Source: Verrucosispora sp. NA02020 (lineage in GTDB: Bacteria > Actinomycetota > Actinomycetes > Mycobacteriales > Micromonosporaceae). Taken from it: DNA of 64,000 nucleotides. The position numbers and the translations under genes were made by a program. Shown piece by piece: positions 49,593 to 58,774 of this stretch. The notes under the pieces were generated by a model. That model was not told the origin of the DNA. It saw only the letters and a program-made list of their open reading frames with translations, and ran no database searches. Where the stretch lies: assembly GCF_013364215.1 (NCBI RefSeq), contig NZ_CP054924.1:1-64000 (forward strand). Direction: 5' to 3'. Positions within the stretch are counted from its first letter, which is position 1, and every line of letters begins with the position of its first letter.

Positions 49593-50236
49593 CTACCGAC
49601 ACCGCCCCGGCCCGGCCGGCATCGATCGAGGACACAGACGCCAGGTGGTCAGCCATGCTCAACGAATGGGCCGGTGATCTGTGGCGCCGCTTTCACCGCG
49701 CCCGTGCCAGCGAGGACTGGCCGCCCGAGTGGTTCATCCCGGCAGTCGGCGGCACCGGGGTGCTACTTGTCGCACTCCTGATCTTCGGACTCGTTATGCC
49801 TCTGCTCCGCTGGATCGCCCACTTCGCCTGGGACGCGGTAAGGGACGGTTCCAGCTGGCTGCACGACTGGAACCTCACCCGAGTTGTCCTCGACCCGGTC
49901 CGTGACTACCTCTCCACCCACTCCGCCGGCCTCCCCGTCAACGCCAGCACCCTCTGGTGGACCTGGTGCGCTGCTGGCGTCGGACTGTTCACCTTCGCTT
50001 TCCTCTGGCGTGCCGTCGCCGCTCGCCTCGGCTGGATCCTCTACGGCGCCGCCACCGTGGCAATGGTCTGGGCCGCAACCACCGGCCCGGCCCGCACCAC
50101 CACCGCTGGCATCGCCGCCCTGTGGTGGATCGTCCTGAGCCTCTTCGCACTTCGCCGGCCCTGGACCCAGCAGCGCGTTACCGTCCACCTACCCGAGCTG
50201 CCCTTGCTAGCTCGCATCGTTCAACACCGCGAGTAG
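49589..50236 (+). CDS. Multispan membrane protein
   Basis: 215 residues, overlapping the HTH gene. After a ~50-residue soluble N-terminus, about five hydrophobic segments (VGGTGVLLVALLIFGLVMPLL, WTWCAAGVGLFTFAFLW, ILYGAATVAMVWAA, IAALWWIVLSLFALR). A C-terminal short amphipathic tail follows. Unknown function; probably a membrane partner of the upstream protein. Confidence 0.6.
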   Translation: MTTDTAPARPASIEDTDARWSAMLNEWAGDLWRRFHRARASEDWPPEWFIPAVGGTGVLLVALLIFGLVMPLLRWIAHFAWDAVRDGSSWLHDWNLTRVVLDPVRDYLSTHSAGLPVNASTLWWTWCAAGVGLFTFAFLWRAVAARLGWILYGAATVAMVWAATTGPARTTTAGIAALWWIVLSLFALRRPWTQQRVTVHLPELPLLARIVQHRE

Positions 50237-50327
50237 CCGCCCCTCGCGCAAACGACAGAGGTCCTCCCCCTGGGTCGAGGCGGCCCCGGTTTTCTCACTG
50301 CGTCGGCGGCAGCAGCAGACCGGGTGG

Positions 50328-50345
50328 GATTAACCGCGGTTAACT
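50328..50345. promoter_or_regulatory. Candidate parS / ParB-binding palindrome, copy 1
   Basis: GATTAACCGCGGTTAACT contains the perfect 14-bp palindrome TTAACCGCGGTTAA (50330-50343). It lies 120 bp upstream of parA in the 50237-50464 gap. The same 18 bp recur at 51905-51922 inside parB. Palindromic sites repeated around parAB are typical centromeres. Confidence 0.65.
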
Positions 50346-50464
50346 GTGGGCGGCCCGGAGCGGTCGACTTCTCCGCAGGTCAGGGTCGGCTTTAGCATGT
50401 CGGACATCCGAAGTACCGCGGCCCGCAGACTGGCGGCCCGGGAAGCACACGGAATGGAGCCAAC

Positions 50465-51208
50465 GTGACCCAGGTCCATGTCGTCGCCAACCAGAAGGGC
50501 GGCGTAGGCAAGACGACGCTCGCGGTCAATCTCGGGGCGGTGACCTACGACGTTCTGGTCAACCCTGAGCCGATCCTCCAGTCGACCGCTGAGGCTATCG
50601 GCGATCCGGCAAGCCCGGTGATGGTGGTGTCTACCGACCCTCAAGCCTCGTCAGTGTGGTGGTCGAGAAGGGTCGAACAGCAGGGTGGGCTGCCCTTCGA
50701 CTTCGCCCAGGTTGACGACCCGCGGGACCTACGTAAGCTGCGGAACTTGCACTACGAACACATCTTCGTGGACACGCCGGGTTCCCTGGAAGATGAGCGG
50801 ATCCTGCAGGCAGCGCTTGATGAGTGCGACGACGTGCTGGTGCCGATGGTGCCGGAGCCCCTCTGCTATGACCCGACGACCCGGACGATCGAAGCGGTCA
50901 TCGCGCCGCGCGGCATCCCCTACCGGGTGGTGGTCAACAGCTGGGATCCGCGTGATGGGTTGCCCGATCTCCAGCAGACCGCGCAGTTCATTCAGCGCAA
51001 GGGGTGGCCGATGTGCAACACGGTCATCCGGCGGTACAAGCTTCACTCGCGGGCTTCCGCCGAGGGCCTGGTGGTCACGCAGTACCCCCGCAACCGTGTG
51101 GCGATGGAGGCGCGTGAGGACTTCTTCCGCCTGGCACTGGAGATGGGGTACGGCGGGAGTGCGGCCGTACCGTCGCAGGCTGGTTCGCCGAACCTGCAGG
51201 AGGTCTGA
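50465..51208 (+). CDS. parA-like: ParA-family partition ATPase
   Basis: 247 residues from GTG 50465. The deviant Walker A is KGGVGKTTLAVNLG (residues 11-24). A ~35-residue stretch separates it from the STDPQASSVWW motif (Walker A'), and HIFVDTPGSLEDE is the Walker B region, EPLCYDPTTRT a switch region. It drives plasmid segregation with the ParB encoded two bases downstream. Slightly unusual is the NLGAVTYDVLVNPEPILQ insertion after Walker A. Confidence 0.88.
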   Translation: MTQVHVVANQKGGVGKTTLAVNLGAVTYDVLVNPEPILQSTAEAIGDPASPVMVVSTDPQASSVWWSRRVEQQGGLPFDFAQVDDPRDLRKLRNLHYEHIFVDTPGSLEDERILQAALDECDDVLVPMVPEPLCYDPTTRTIEAVIAPRGIPYRVVVNSWDPRDGLPDLQQTAQFIQRKGWPMCNTVIRRYKLHSRASAEGLVVTQYPRNRVAMEAREDFFRLALEMGYGGSAAVPSQAGSPNLQEV

Positions 51209-51210
51209 CG

Positions 51211-52125
51211 ATGGCAGGTAAGCGCGTCAACCTGTCAGATCTAGCCACCGAACCGGCGTTGCCCGAGGCGCGCCTGCCAGCATTCGCTGAGGCTGCCCCC
51301 CGCACGGCACGGGTGCAACAGATCGCGCCCAACCCCCTCAACACCCGCGATCTTGAGTCCGACCGGGCGAAGATCGAAGGCATCGCGGAGTCGATGCGGA
51401 CCCATGGCCAACTTCAGCCATGCGCCGTGGTGTCTAGAGAGGCGTTCCTACGCATCTATCCAGAGCACGAGAAGGCGGTCGGGCGCGCTGCTTGGGTTCA
51501 GGTGACCGGTGGCAGGCGTCGGGCAGCAGCGCTGCTGGCGAATCTGCCGACACTGGACATCGTCGTCAAGAAAGAGCCGGCCGAGAGTCGCAAGGCGTGG
51601 GTCAGCGCGACCGCTGCGGAGAACCTGGACCGGGAGAATCTTGATCCCATCGAGGAAGCCAGAGCCATCCAGCTTCTGGTTAACGAGTGCGGTTCAGGCA
51701 AAGCGGCAGCGGAACAGATGTCTCGCACCCCAGCCTGGGTAACTCAGCGACTCAACCTGCTCAAGCTGGCACCGGAGCTGCAAGCGCTGGTGCGAAGCGG
51801 CGAAGTTCCACTCCGGGAGGTTCGGGATCTCCACCAGGTTCCGCCTGAGATGCAGCTGGAGGAGTTGAGGCTCCGACGCGCACCGTCACCCAGAGTCGAG
51901 GAAGGATTAACCGCGGTTAACTCGGATCCGGCCGAGGCCGCCGCTTCAGCCAACGGCAAGGTCGCACCTCCGCGTAGGTCTGCCGCAGCGTCAGCCATCA
52001 AACGCCTTGGTGGCACCCCAGACAAGATTGCGGCCTCCCTCCGGGAGGAGTTGACGGAGGAAGACCTCCGGGCGCTAGTGGATCTACTGCTCACCTCGGA
52101 CCAGGTTGCGGCTTCTCGTCCGTAG
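51211..52125 (+). CDS. parB-like: ParB partition protein
   Basis: 304 residues from ATG 51211 with AGGAGGT upstream. ParB motifs: NPLNTRDL near the start, VTGGRRRAAALLANLP (box II), ENLDRENLDPIEEARAIQLL, an HTH GSGKAAAEQMSRTPAWVTQRLNLL and VPLREVRDLHQVPP. A C-terminal helical segment ends in TEEDLRALVDLLL and could dimerise. The gene itself contains the second parS-like palindrome at 51905. Partner of the ParA gene. Confidence 0.9.
   Translation: MAGKRVNLSDLATEPALPEARLPAFAEAAPRTARVQQIAPNPLNTRDLESDRAKIEGIAESMRTHGQLQPCAVVSREAFLRIYPEHEKAVGRAAWVQVTGGRRRAAALLANLPTLDIVVKKEPAESRKAWVSATAAENLDRENLDPIEEARAIQLLVNECGSGKAAAEQMSRTPAWVTQRLNLLKLAPELQALVRSGEVPLREVRDLHQVPPEMQLEELRLRRAPSPRVEEGLTAVNSDPAEAAASANGKVAPPRRSAAASAIKRLGGTPDKIAASLREELTEEDLRALVDLLLTSDQVAASRP
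51905..51922. promoter_or_regulatory. Candidate parS palindrome, copy 2 (inside parB)
   Basis: GATTAACCGCGGTTAACT, identical to 50328-50345, within the parB coding sequence (codons for GLTAVN). The codons are unusual for such a G+C-rich gene, which suggests selection for the DNA site. Confidence 0.65.
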
Positions 52126-52144
52126 CCTCTTCGCCGGGTAGCTA

Positions 52145-52180
52145 CGGTGGCGGCCCCTTAAACCGCAGAGGTCGCCACCG
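52145..52180. terminator. Terminator between convergent parB and rep
   Basis: CGGTGGCGGC (52145-52154) pairs with GTCGCCACCG (52171-52180), one G-T pair, 16-nt loop. It lies 20 bp after the parB stop and before the convergent gene ending at 52280. Confidence 0.65.
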
Positions 52181-52279
52181 GCTCTCCCCGCGCGCAACCG
52201 CCGGCGGGGAACCTACGCTGCGAGCGGCGACCACGAGGGCGCGGGGCAACAGTTCCTTTCCAGGCGGACGAGGTTGGTT

Positions 52280-54283
52280 TCAGGGGCGGCGCGAGGCCGC
52301 CGGCAGGCCGCTGCCGGGTTGCGCGACCTCGGGCCAGTCGCAGTCGCTGTCAGGCCCTTCGCCGAGCAACGTGGCGCGGTCGGCGCGGCGCAGGTGTCCG
52401 GAGGTGTTGGCGCGGATTGCGGCGAGGGCGGCCTCGGCGGCTGGGCTACGCCGGCCGGGTCGAGTGGCGGTCCACTCGCGGTCGTTCAGGTTGGCGCGGA
52501 CCGCGTCGCGGTGCTCGGCCTGGGCAGCGGCGTTGGCGGCGACCAGGGCCCGCCGGTGTTCGGTGTGGCGGCGGGCAGGGTGCGGCGGCGCGGCCGGGCC
52601 GGTCAGCGCGTCTTCGAGCACGGCACGCAGGTACGACAGTGGGCTGTCCGGCTCGGACAGCAGCGGCCGAGACCTGCTGCGGCGCAACCAGGTGTCCAGC
52701 GCCTCAGCCGTCCAGTCCGGACCTAGCGTGGCGCCCAGCGTCGCCGCGACCCGGGGCAGGGAAGTGCGACGTAGCCACACCCACCGGCCCTGAACAGCCC
52801 GTGCCAGGTCGTACGCCCACGCCGACCACTCAGGACGTGCCCGGCGTGACAGTGACGCGTCACTGTGCCTCTGAGGCGACCTAGGACGCTGTACAGGCGA
52901 TGGCCCGGCACACGTGCGACCGACCTCCGTCCTTGTCGATGAGCGCGAAGCGCCGTCCTTCCTCCGGCTTGGCCGGCCATCCACCGACGGTGTGGACGCA
53001 ATCGGCGGTGAGAGCAGCAGACCCCAAGACAAGCTGGAGTAAACACTCATAGCTTGAGTCACCGTGTGGGGGGTGCGGAAATTCGTGGCCTGTTGGCGGG
53101 CGTGGTCGCGGGTGGCGGCGACCGCGCGGCGCATCTGCTGGCGGCGGACCTGCTCGTGGTAGTCGACCCAGCCACCGGCGCGGGCGTTGAGGGCGTCGAC
53201 GTGCTCCTGGGCGGCGGCGAGCAGGGTGCGGGCGTGGTCGAGCAGGTCGGCTAGGACGTCCAGTGCGGCCGGGATGTGCGCGGCCTGGGCGGCCGGGTCA
53301 CCGTGGTGCAGCGGGGTGATGTCGAAGACGGCACGTGCCTGGGAGCGGCCGGTGGCGCACCGCTCGGCGTAGCTCAGCCGGCGGCCCTGCTCCACCCGCA
53401 CGCACCAGCCGAGGGCTTCTGCCCGGCGCCAGGCGTCGGTGACCGGCCGGGTGCTGTCGCCGCAGCCGGCCAATTCGGCGGTGACGGCCCGGCCCGGCAT
53501 CGCCCGGCGGCCGGACCGCCGGTCACTGTCGACGGCCAGCACGCCGCACACCATGCCCAACGCGGACCGGCGGCCACGGCGGCTGGTCCGGGCGGCGGCG
53601 TTGCGGGCGAGCAGGTCCGCGAGCAGCCACACCGGACGGCCCCAACTGTCGCCAGCGTGGAACGCGGTCAGCGTCTCCGTGAGCCGGTCAATCCACGCGG
53701 TCAGCGCGTCGACGCGCTGCTGGGCCTCGGCCGTCTCGGCGAGCTGCGCGAACCGCGTGGCCACGGCGGCGGCCTCCAGCGCCACGATGTGCTCATGGTC
53801 GGCGCGGACCTCGGCCAGCCACGAGTAGCCGCACAACCAGCACGTCGACACCGGGTCCGGTTCGCCGCACGCCGCGCACCCGGTCGACTCGTCGACGTCC
53901 AGGCGCTCACGCAGCGCAGCCACCAGCCGGCGCCGGTCCGCGGTGTCCTGCCGGTCGGTCCGGCCGCGCCAGCACGGGATGCACAGCGGGTCCGAACCGG
54001 CGCCGTCGCGCGGCAGGCCCTGCCGGTCGACGCCAGCAGTAGCGCAGGCCACGCACGGCGTCTGGACACCGGTCGCGTACGTCGGCCGGCGGCGGCCACC
54101 GGCCGGTGCGGCCAGCCGGGCCTGCCCGGTGCTGGTGGTCTCCACCAGCAACCGCTGGTCGACCAGGTGCGCCCGGCATCGCCGAGTGCCCGGCGCGACG
54201 AGCGCGATCGTGCCGGTGGCGTAGCAGTCGGGGCAGTACCCGAGGTCCGCAGGCAGCAGCGTCCGCTGCGGTGCGATGGTCAT
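52280..54283 (-). CDS. Probable replication initiator-type protein with cysteine clusters
   Basis: 667 residues from ATG 54283. The N-terminus has several Cys pairs (GYCPDCYATG, PCVACATAG, PLCIPCWRG, TGCAACGEPDPVSTCWLCGYSW), a zinc-ribbon array. A central region with TSRRGRRSALGMVCGVLAVDSDRR and RRAEALGWCVRVEQGRRLSY suggests a winged helix. The C-terminal end WSAWAYDLARAVQGRWVWLRR..PRVAATLGATLGPDW is like actinobacterial plasmid helix-turn-helix/replication proteins. A ~60-residue atypical stretch between interrupts it. Assignment as Rep is inferred. Confidence 0.6.
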   Translation of the reverse strand: MTIAPQRTLLPADLGYCPDCYATGTIALVAPGTRRCRAHLVDQRLLVETTSTGQARLAAPAGGRRRPTYATGVQTPCVACATAGVDRQGLPRDGAGSDPLCIPCWRGRTDRQDTADRRRLVAALRERLDVDESTGCAACGEPDPVSTCWLCGYSWLAEVRADHEHIVALEAAAVATRFAQLAETAEAQQRVDALTAWIDRLTETLTAFHAGDSWGRPVWLLADLLARNAAARTSRRGRRSALGMVCGVLAVDSDRRSGRRAMPGRAVTAELAGCGDSTRPVTDAWRRAEALGWCVRVEQGRRLSYAERCATGRSQARAVFDITPLHHGDPAAQAAHIPAALDVLADLLDHARTLLAAAQEHVDALNARAGGWVDYHEQVRRQQMRRAVAATRDHARQQATNFRTPHTVTQAMSVYSSLSWGLLLSPPIASTPSVDGRPSRRKDGASRSSTRTEVGRTCAGPSPVQRPRSPQRHSDASLSRRARPEWSAWAYDLARAVQGRWVWLRRTSLPRVAATLGATLGPDWTAEALDTWLRRSRSRPLLSEPDSPLSYLRAVLEDALTGPAAPPHPARRHTEHRRALVAANAAAQAEHRDAVRANLNDREWTATRPGRRSPAAEAALAAIRANTSGHLRRADRATLLGEGPDSDCDWPEVAQPGSGLPAASRRP
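52849..52866. repeat. 18-bp perfect palindrome inside the rep-like gene
   Basis: ACAGTGACGCGTCACTGT is a perfect palindrome. It lies at the edge of a 52.85-53.06 kb stretch whose coding looks atypical, and a second imperfect dyad (AAGCT..AGT / ACT..AGCTT) occurs near 53031-53055. Together they may be an embedded origin or regulatory region. Confidence 0.65.
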
Positions 54284-54686
54284 CGCGGCACCGTCATCAG
54301 GGCCGCAGGCATGGGGGATGAGGCTGGGCGCGAGCAGGCGTCGCCACGACACGCTGAAAACGTGCCCGGAGACAAAAGTGCACCCAGCCCGGAGGTGGGT
54401 GCTATGGTGTCCTCCGAGCTTGTGTGAGCCTCAGACCCTGATCGCGGCCAAACGAATGGGGGTTTGGGGCTCTCTTGCTGTCTGCAGTTAGGGGTTGAGC
54501 GCAGGCGCTCCCTCAAGGTCAAGTGAGACGGATGACCCGAGGATCTTACGGGCACTCTCATCGGCGTAGGGGTACCAACACGCGCCGACACGGGCAGTCC
54601 TGTGTGGACTACGCCCCAAATTCGGTACATAAGGCAACAAGACGGACGGCCTTGTATCGCAACGGATTTCAGGCACGGACGGGGTG
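54284..54686. other. Intergenic region upstream of the rep-like gene
   Basis: About 400 bp without a convincing gene. It should hold the rep promoter and possibly origin sequences. Local short repeats such as GGGGTTTGGGG and a GAGCGCAGGCGCTC dyad are seen near 54470 and 54496. Confidence 0.4.
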
Positions 54687-54716
54687 ACGGGCGGCCCGGT
54701 GTGGCGGGCCGCCCGT
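54687..54716 (-). terminator. Strong terminator of the FtsK/Tra operon
   Basis: A perfect 12-bp stem ACGGGCGGCCCG (54687-54698) / CGGGCCGCCCGT (54705-54716), loop GTGTGG, 19 bp after the last stop codon of the minus-strand operon. Confidence 0.85.
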
Positions 54717-54734
54717 GCGCGGTGTGGTGGTCGG

Positions 54735-54989
54735 TCACGCGGGCAGGTGGATGGTGTCGCAGTGCACGGCGCCGCCGTCGCCGTCGTGGGCGTACAGCTC
54801 GCCGTAGCGGTCGTCCGGGCCAGTGACGGCGGTGAGCAACCGCGTGGCTTGGTGGCAGGCGGCCTCGACGTCGGTGGCGGTGAAGTAGGTGACGATCTGC
54901 GGGTTGTCGACGGTGGGGTCGGTGACGACGTCCAGGCGGTACTCGTCGGTCGTGCCGGCCACGATCGTCTCGAAGGTGCGGTCGGTCAT
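54735..54989 (-). CDS. Small unknown protein, last gene of FtsK/Tra operon
   Basis: 84 residues from ATG 54989, overlapping the upstream gene by four bases. A compact alpha/beta pattern (DEYRLDVVTDPTVDNPQIVTYFTATDVEAACHQATRLL in outline). A similar construction, with a DVDAAQAWAVEVL-type helix, occurs in the C-terminal part of the ParB-like protein at 45152, so they may share a small domain. Function unknown. Confidence 0.55.
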   Translation of the reverse strand: MTDRTFETIVAGTTDEYRLDVVTDPTVDNPQIVTYFTATDVEAACHQATRLLTAVTGPDDRYGELYAHDGDGGAVHCDTIHLPA

Positions 54990-55393
54990 CGGGCCACCAC
55001 CTGCGGGTGCAGGGCGTAGCCGACGGTCCACGGGCCGTCGGCGTGCTGCCAGGTCCAGCACAGCCGGCGGCCGGTCAGCCAGGCGCCGGCCCGGCCGGCG
55101 AGGTCGCGGTGCCACCGCCGGTCCAGGCTTTCACTGGTGAAGGCGAGCAGGGCGTAGCCGCCGGGCATCCCGGTGTCCGGGTCGCCGGGGTGGCGGGTAC
55201 CGATCTGGACGGGGAAGGACACGCTGACCTGGGCGGGCACGCCGGGCTCGGGCAGGGAGTGCAGCGTGTGGACCTGCCCGTGGTCGACCAGGTGCCAGCG
55301 ACCGTCCAGCGGCAGGCCGAGCACGGTGCGGGCGTGGGCGAACAGCTCGTAGGCGTCGACCGGGTCACCGACGACGATCGTGGTGGTCACCAT
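54986..55393 (-). CDS. Small unknown protein of FtsK/Tra operon
   Basis: 135 residues from ATG 55393, five bases after the previous stop. Rich in Trp and His (DGRWHLVDHGQVHTLHSLPEPG, RRLCWTWQHADGPWTVGYALHP) with a predicted beta-rich fold. No family recognised. Overlaps the last gene. Confidence 0.5.
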   Translation of the reverse strand: MVTTTIVVGDPVDAYELFAHARTVLGLPLDGRWHLVDHGQVHTLHSLPEPGVPAQVSVSFPVQIGTRHPGDPDTGMPGGYALLAFTSESLDRRWHRDLAGRAGAWLTGRRLCWTWQHADGPWTVGYALHPQVVAR

Positions 55394-55398
55394 CACGG

Positions 55399-56142
55399 TC
55401 ACCACCCGCCGATCGCCAGGGCGGCGGTCAGGGCGGCTCCGGCGTACCCGGCGAGCAGCAGCGGCACCGCCCGAGAGATGCCGACGTACTTGGCGCGTAC
55501 GGATCGGCTCAGCCACCACAGCTCCCGCGCTTTGGCCAGGGGAGTGATCTGCGCGACCTGGCGGGCGTCACCGGCGACGAGCCGGGTGAGCACACCCTGG
55601 GCGTCATCGGCGTCGGCCCAGGCGATGAACCCGAAGTCGCCGCCGAGGCGGGGCCGGGAGGCGAGCAGGAGCAGCACCACGGCGACCAAGACCACCAAGG
55701 CGGTGACCGCACTCGCGACCAAGGCGGTGCGGGGCAGGTGGCCGCTGGCTCCGGCGCCACCGAGGACGGCCAGGCCGGCGCCGAGCAGCACCCCGGCCAT
55801 CTGGAGGTAGCCGCCGGCCTTCGGGTCGATGCGGGCCAGCTCGGCGCGCACGGTGGCGATCTCGACGTCCAGGGCGGCCGTTACGGTGCCCCGGCCGCAC
55901 GTCGACGCGTGGGCTCCGGCGCGGGCGAGGATCTCCAGCTCCGAGAAGTCGCGGTCGGTGGCGCCGCAGCCGGTGCAGCGGGAGGTGCTGTCGGCGAGGC
56001 TGGGGGAGATCTCGACCAGCACTGCGTAGGCACCGGCGGTCGGAATGGTGAAGTGGCGGCGCGGTCCCTGCGGGCCGCGCGGGTCGTAGCTGGCGGCGTA
56101 CGCCGCGCCGAGGTAGGCCGGGTCACCCGGGTCAGGCACCAT
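55399..56142 (-). CDS. Pycsar-effector-like (PycTM/DUF5706-type) membrane protein
   Basis: 247 residues. N-terminal third has a zinc-ribbon-like C-x2-C..C (CTGCGATDRDFSELEIL, then STC). Two helices pairs follow: GVLLGAGLAVLGGAG / ALVASAVTALVVLVAVVLLLL and, after ITPLAKARELWWLSRSVRAKYVGISRA, VPLLLAGYAGAALTAALAIG. The soluble segment between pairs with KYxxISRA before the last span is the PycTM/DUF5706 pattern as I know it. Pycsar effectors respond to cCMP/cUMP; no cyclase gene is visible here. A transfer-related membrane role is the alternative. Confidence 0.5.
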   Translation of the reverse strand: MVPDPGDPAYLGAAYAASYDPRGPQGPRRHFTIPTAGAYAVLVEISPSLADSTSRCTGCGATDRDFSELEILARAGAHASTCGRGTVTAALDVEIATVRAELARIDPKAGGYLQMAGVLLGAGLAVLGGAGASGHLPRTALVASAVTALVVLVAVVLLLLASRPRLGGDFGFIAWADADDAQGVLTRLVAGDARQVAQITPLAKARELWWLSRSVRAKYVGISRAVPLLLAGYAGAALTAALAIGGW

Positions 56143-56227
56143 GGAGGGTGCTCCTCTCGCTCTTGCGGGTTGGGGGAGTGGCGGGCGGCCCCTGGCTGTG
56201 GAAGGCGGTGGGGCCGCCCGCGCGGCG

Positions 56228-58666
56228 TCAGCGGCGGGTGCCGCTACGCGGGAACTGGAGCACCGTGCCGCCCGTGGTGGCGGTGGTGCGCTCGCCGTGG
56301 TCGGCGGCCGGCTGGTCGCCGCTGCGGAGTGCGGCGAGTAGGTCGGGCAGTTCGTCGGCCGTCACGAGGACGTCGCGGGCCTTCGAGCCTTCGGACGGGC
56401 CGACCACCCGCAGCTCGTGCAGGGTGTCCATGAGCCGTCCGGCCTTGGCGAAGCCGATGCGCAGCTTGCGTTGCAGCATCGACGTGGACCCGAACTGCGA
56501 GGTCACGATCAGCTCGGCGGCCTCGGCCAGCAGCGCCCGGTCGTCGTCGCTGAGGTCGGCGACCACGCCGGTGTCCACCGCCGTGGTGGCCGGCGCGGCC
56601 ACGTCGACCGGTGCGCTGCTCGGCATGGCCGGGGCGGTGGCGCCGGTCTGGTGGCGCCAGTGCTCGACGACGGCGGTGATCTCGCGCTCGGTGACCCAGG
56701 CGCCCTGGATCCGGGTCGGGGTGGACGCGCCCATCGGCAGGAACAGGCCGTCGCCCTGGCCGAGCAGCTTCTCGGCGCCGGGCTGGTCGATGATGACGCG
56801 GGAGTCGGTCAGGGAGCTGGTGGCGAACGCGAGCCGGGACGGCACGTTGGCCTTGATCAGCCCGGTCACCACGTCCACGGAGGGGCGTTGGGTGGCCAGG
56901 ACGAGGTGGATGCCGGCGGCGCGGGCGAGCTGGGTGATCCGCACGACCGAGTCCTCGACGTCGCGGGGGGCGACCATCATCAGGTCGGCCAGCTCGTCGA
57001 CCACCACGACCAGGTACGGGTACGGGCGTAGTTCCCGCTCGCTGTCGGCCGGGGCGGTGATCGCGCCGGTGCGGACCTTGCGGTTGAACTCGTCGACGTG
57101 CCGCACGCCGTGGGTGGCCATGTCGTCGTAGCGCATGTCCATCTCCCGCACGACCCATTCGAGAGCGTCGGCGGCCTTGCGGGCGTTGGTGACGATCGGC
57201 GTGACCAGGTGCGGGATGCCGGTGTAGGCGGTCAACTCGACCCGCTTCGGGTCGATCAGCAGCAGCCGCACCTCGTCCGGCGTCGCCCGGGTCAACAGGC
57301 TGACGAGCAGCGTGTTCAGGCAGCCGGACTTCCCGGAGCCCGTGGACCCGCCGATCAGCACGTGGGGCATGGTGGCCAGGTTCGCGGTGACCGCCTTGCC
57401 GTCGATGTCCTTGCCCAGACCGACCAGCAGCCGGTGCCCGTCGCGGGCGGCCCGGGAGCGGATCACGTCCCCGAGGGTCACCACCTCGCGGTCGGCGTTG
57501 GGCACCTCGACCCCGACGGCGCTCTTGCCCGGCACCGGGGACAGCAGCCGCACCTCCGGCTGGCCGACGGTGTAGGCGAAGTTGCGGGCCAGGCCGGTGA
57601 CCTTCTCGACCTTCACGCCGGGGCCGAGGGTGATCTCGTAGCGGGTGACGGCCGGTCCGCGGTGCGCGTCGGTGACCTTCGCGGCGACCTTGAACTCGTC
57701 GAGCACGCCCTGCAACGCGACCCGGCCCGGGTCGCTCGCCCCCGGACGGCGGCGGGGCGGGTCACCGGCGGCGAGCAGGGTCAGCGGCGGCAACTGGTAG
57801 CCACCGACCGTCGCCGACGTCGCCGACGCTGACATGGGCGCGGGCGCCGGGCCCGTCTGGGTCGGCGGCGCGGGTACCGGCCGGGCCGATTCCACGGAAT
57901 CCGCGCGGCTGCGCTGGGTCGGTGCCGGCGCGACCACCGGTGGCGCGCCGGCCGGGTCTTGGTGGACGTCGACGTCGTCGTCCAGGTCGGGCAGGTCGAG
58001 GTCGTCCAGGTCGTCGACGTCGGCGGGCGGCTTGCGGCGGCGGGCGGTGACGAGGCTGGTCACCAGGTCGAAGGGGGTGATGCGGGTGGCGGCGGTGAGG
58101 CCGGCGGCGATGAGGCCGACCAGCAGCGGCACCGCGCCCCACACGCTCAGCGGGCCGTCCAGGGCGCCGGTGATCCGGCCGAGCAGTCCGCCCAGACCGG
58201 GGGCGGCGAGGTCGAGCAGCCCGCCCACGCCGGCGGTGACCAGCACGATGCCGGCGGCCTGGGCGAGGATCCGCACGGTGTGGCGGCCGGCGGGGTGGCG
58301 CATGGCCTCTACCGCGAGCCACAGCAGCGGCAGCGGGGCGAGCGGGGCGAGCCCGCCGAACAGGCCGCCGGTGACGGCGGCCGGCACGTCGAGGATCCGG
58401 CCGGGCAGGCCGGCGGGGTTGGTCCACTGCGCAGCGGCGACGAGCAGGCCGGTCAGCAGCAGCACCAGACCGGCGGTGTCGTGGCCGGGCTGGTCGACGC
58501 CCGGGGTGCGGTGCGGGCTGGGCAGGCGGCGGGCGAGCCGGCCGGTGCCGCGTGCGGTGCCGGTCCAGGCGGCCCGGGTGGCCTCACCGGCGCGGCGGGC
58601 CAGCTCGGCACCACGGTCGACCTCGGCCTCGGTCTTGCGCCGGGGGCGGCGGGAGTTGGTGGCCAT
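56228..58666 (-). CDS. ftsK-like: FtsK/SpoIIIE-family DNA translocase
   Basis: 812 residues with AGGAG upstream of ATG 58666. Several N-terminal transmembrane helices (residues ~60-200), an acidic/Pro-rich linker, then the translocase core: Walker [13 protein letters not shown] (~residue 440), [12 protein letters not shown], Walker [12 protein letters not shown] (~557), [13 protein letters not shown]. It ends in a gamma-type winged helix ([36 protein letters not shown]). It is thus a complete FtsK-type motor rather than a short TraB. It may move double-stranded DNA in Streptomyces-style conjugation, or act in dimer resolution of the element. Confidence 0.9.
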   Translation of the reverse strand: MATNSRRPRRKTEAEVDRGAELARRAGEATRAAWTGTARGTGRLARRLPSPHRTPGVDQPGHDTAGLVLLLTGLLVAAAQWTNPAGLPGRILDVPAAVTGGLFGGLAPLAPLPLLWLAVEAMRHPAGRHTVRILAQAAGIVLVTAGVGGLLDLAAPGLGGLLGRITGALDGPLSVWGAVPLLVGLIAAGLTAATRITPFDLVTSLVTARRRKPPADVDDLDDLDLPDLDDDVDVHQDPAGAPPVVAPAPTQRSRADSVESARPVPAPPTQTGPAPAPMSASATSATVGGYQLPPLTLLAAGDPPRRRPGASDPGRVALQGVLDEFKVAAKVTDAHRGPAVTRYEITLGPGVKVEKVTGLARNFAYTVGQPEVRLLSPVPGKSAVGVEVPNADREVVTLGDVIRSRAARDGHRLLVGLGKDIDGKAVTANLATMPHVLIGGSTGSGKSGCLNTLLVSLLTRATPDEVRLLLIDPKRVELTAYTGIPHLVTPIVTNARKAADALEWVVREMDMRYDDMATHGVRHVDEFNRKVRTGAITAPADSERELRPYPYLVVVVDELADLMMVAPRDVEDSVVRITQLARAAGIHLVLATQRPSVDVVTGLIKANVPSRLAFATSSLTDSRVIIDQPGAEKLLGQGDGLFLPMGASTPTRIQGAWVTEREITAVVEHWRHQTGATAPAMPSSAPVDVAAPATTAVDTGVVADLSDDDRALLAEAAELIVTSQFGSTSMLQRKLRIGFAKAGRLMDTLHELRVVGPSEGSKARDVLVTADELPDLLAALRSGDQPAADHGERTTATTGGTVLQFPRSGTRR

Positions 58667-58774
58667 GGGCGGGGTCTCCTTGTCCGGGCAGGTGGTGCGT
58701 GGCAGGTCACGGGTGGGGCTTGGCGGGCCGCCGCGAAGGCCGGACCGCGAGGGGGCCGGCCATCACGGCGGCGG

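Noticed and set aside
54488..54676. 62-codon minus-strand frame upstream of rep
   Set aside because: No ribosome site and no recognisable pattern; left as intergenic.
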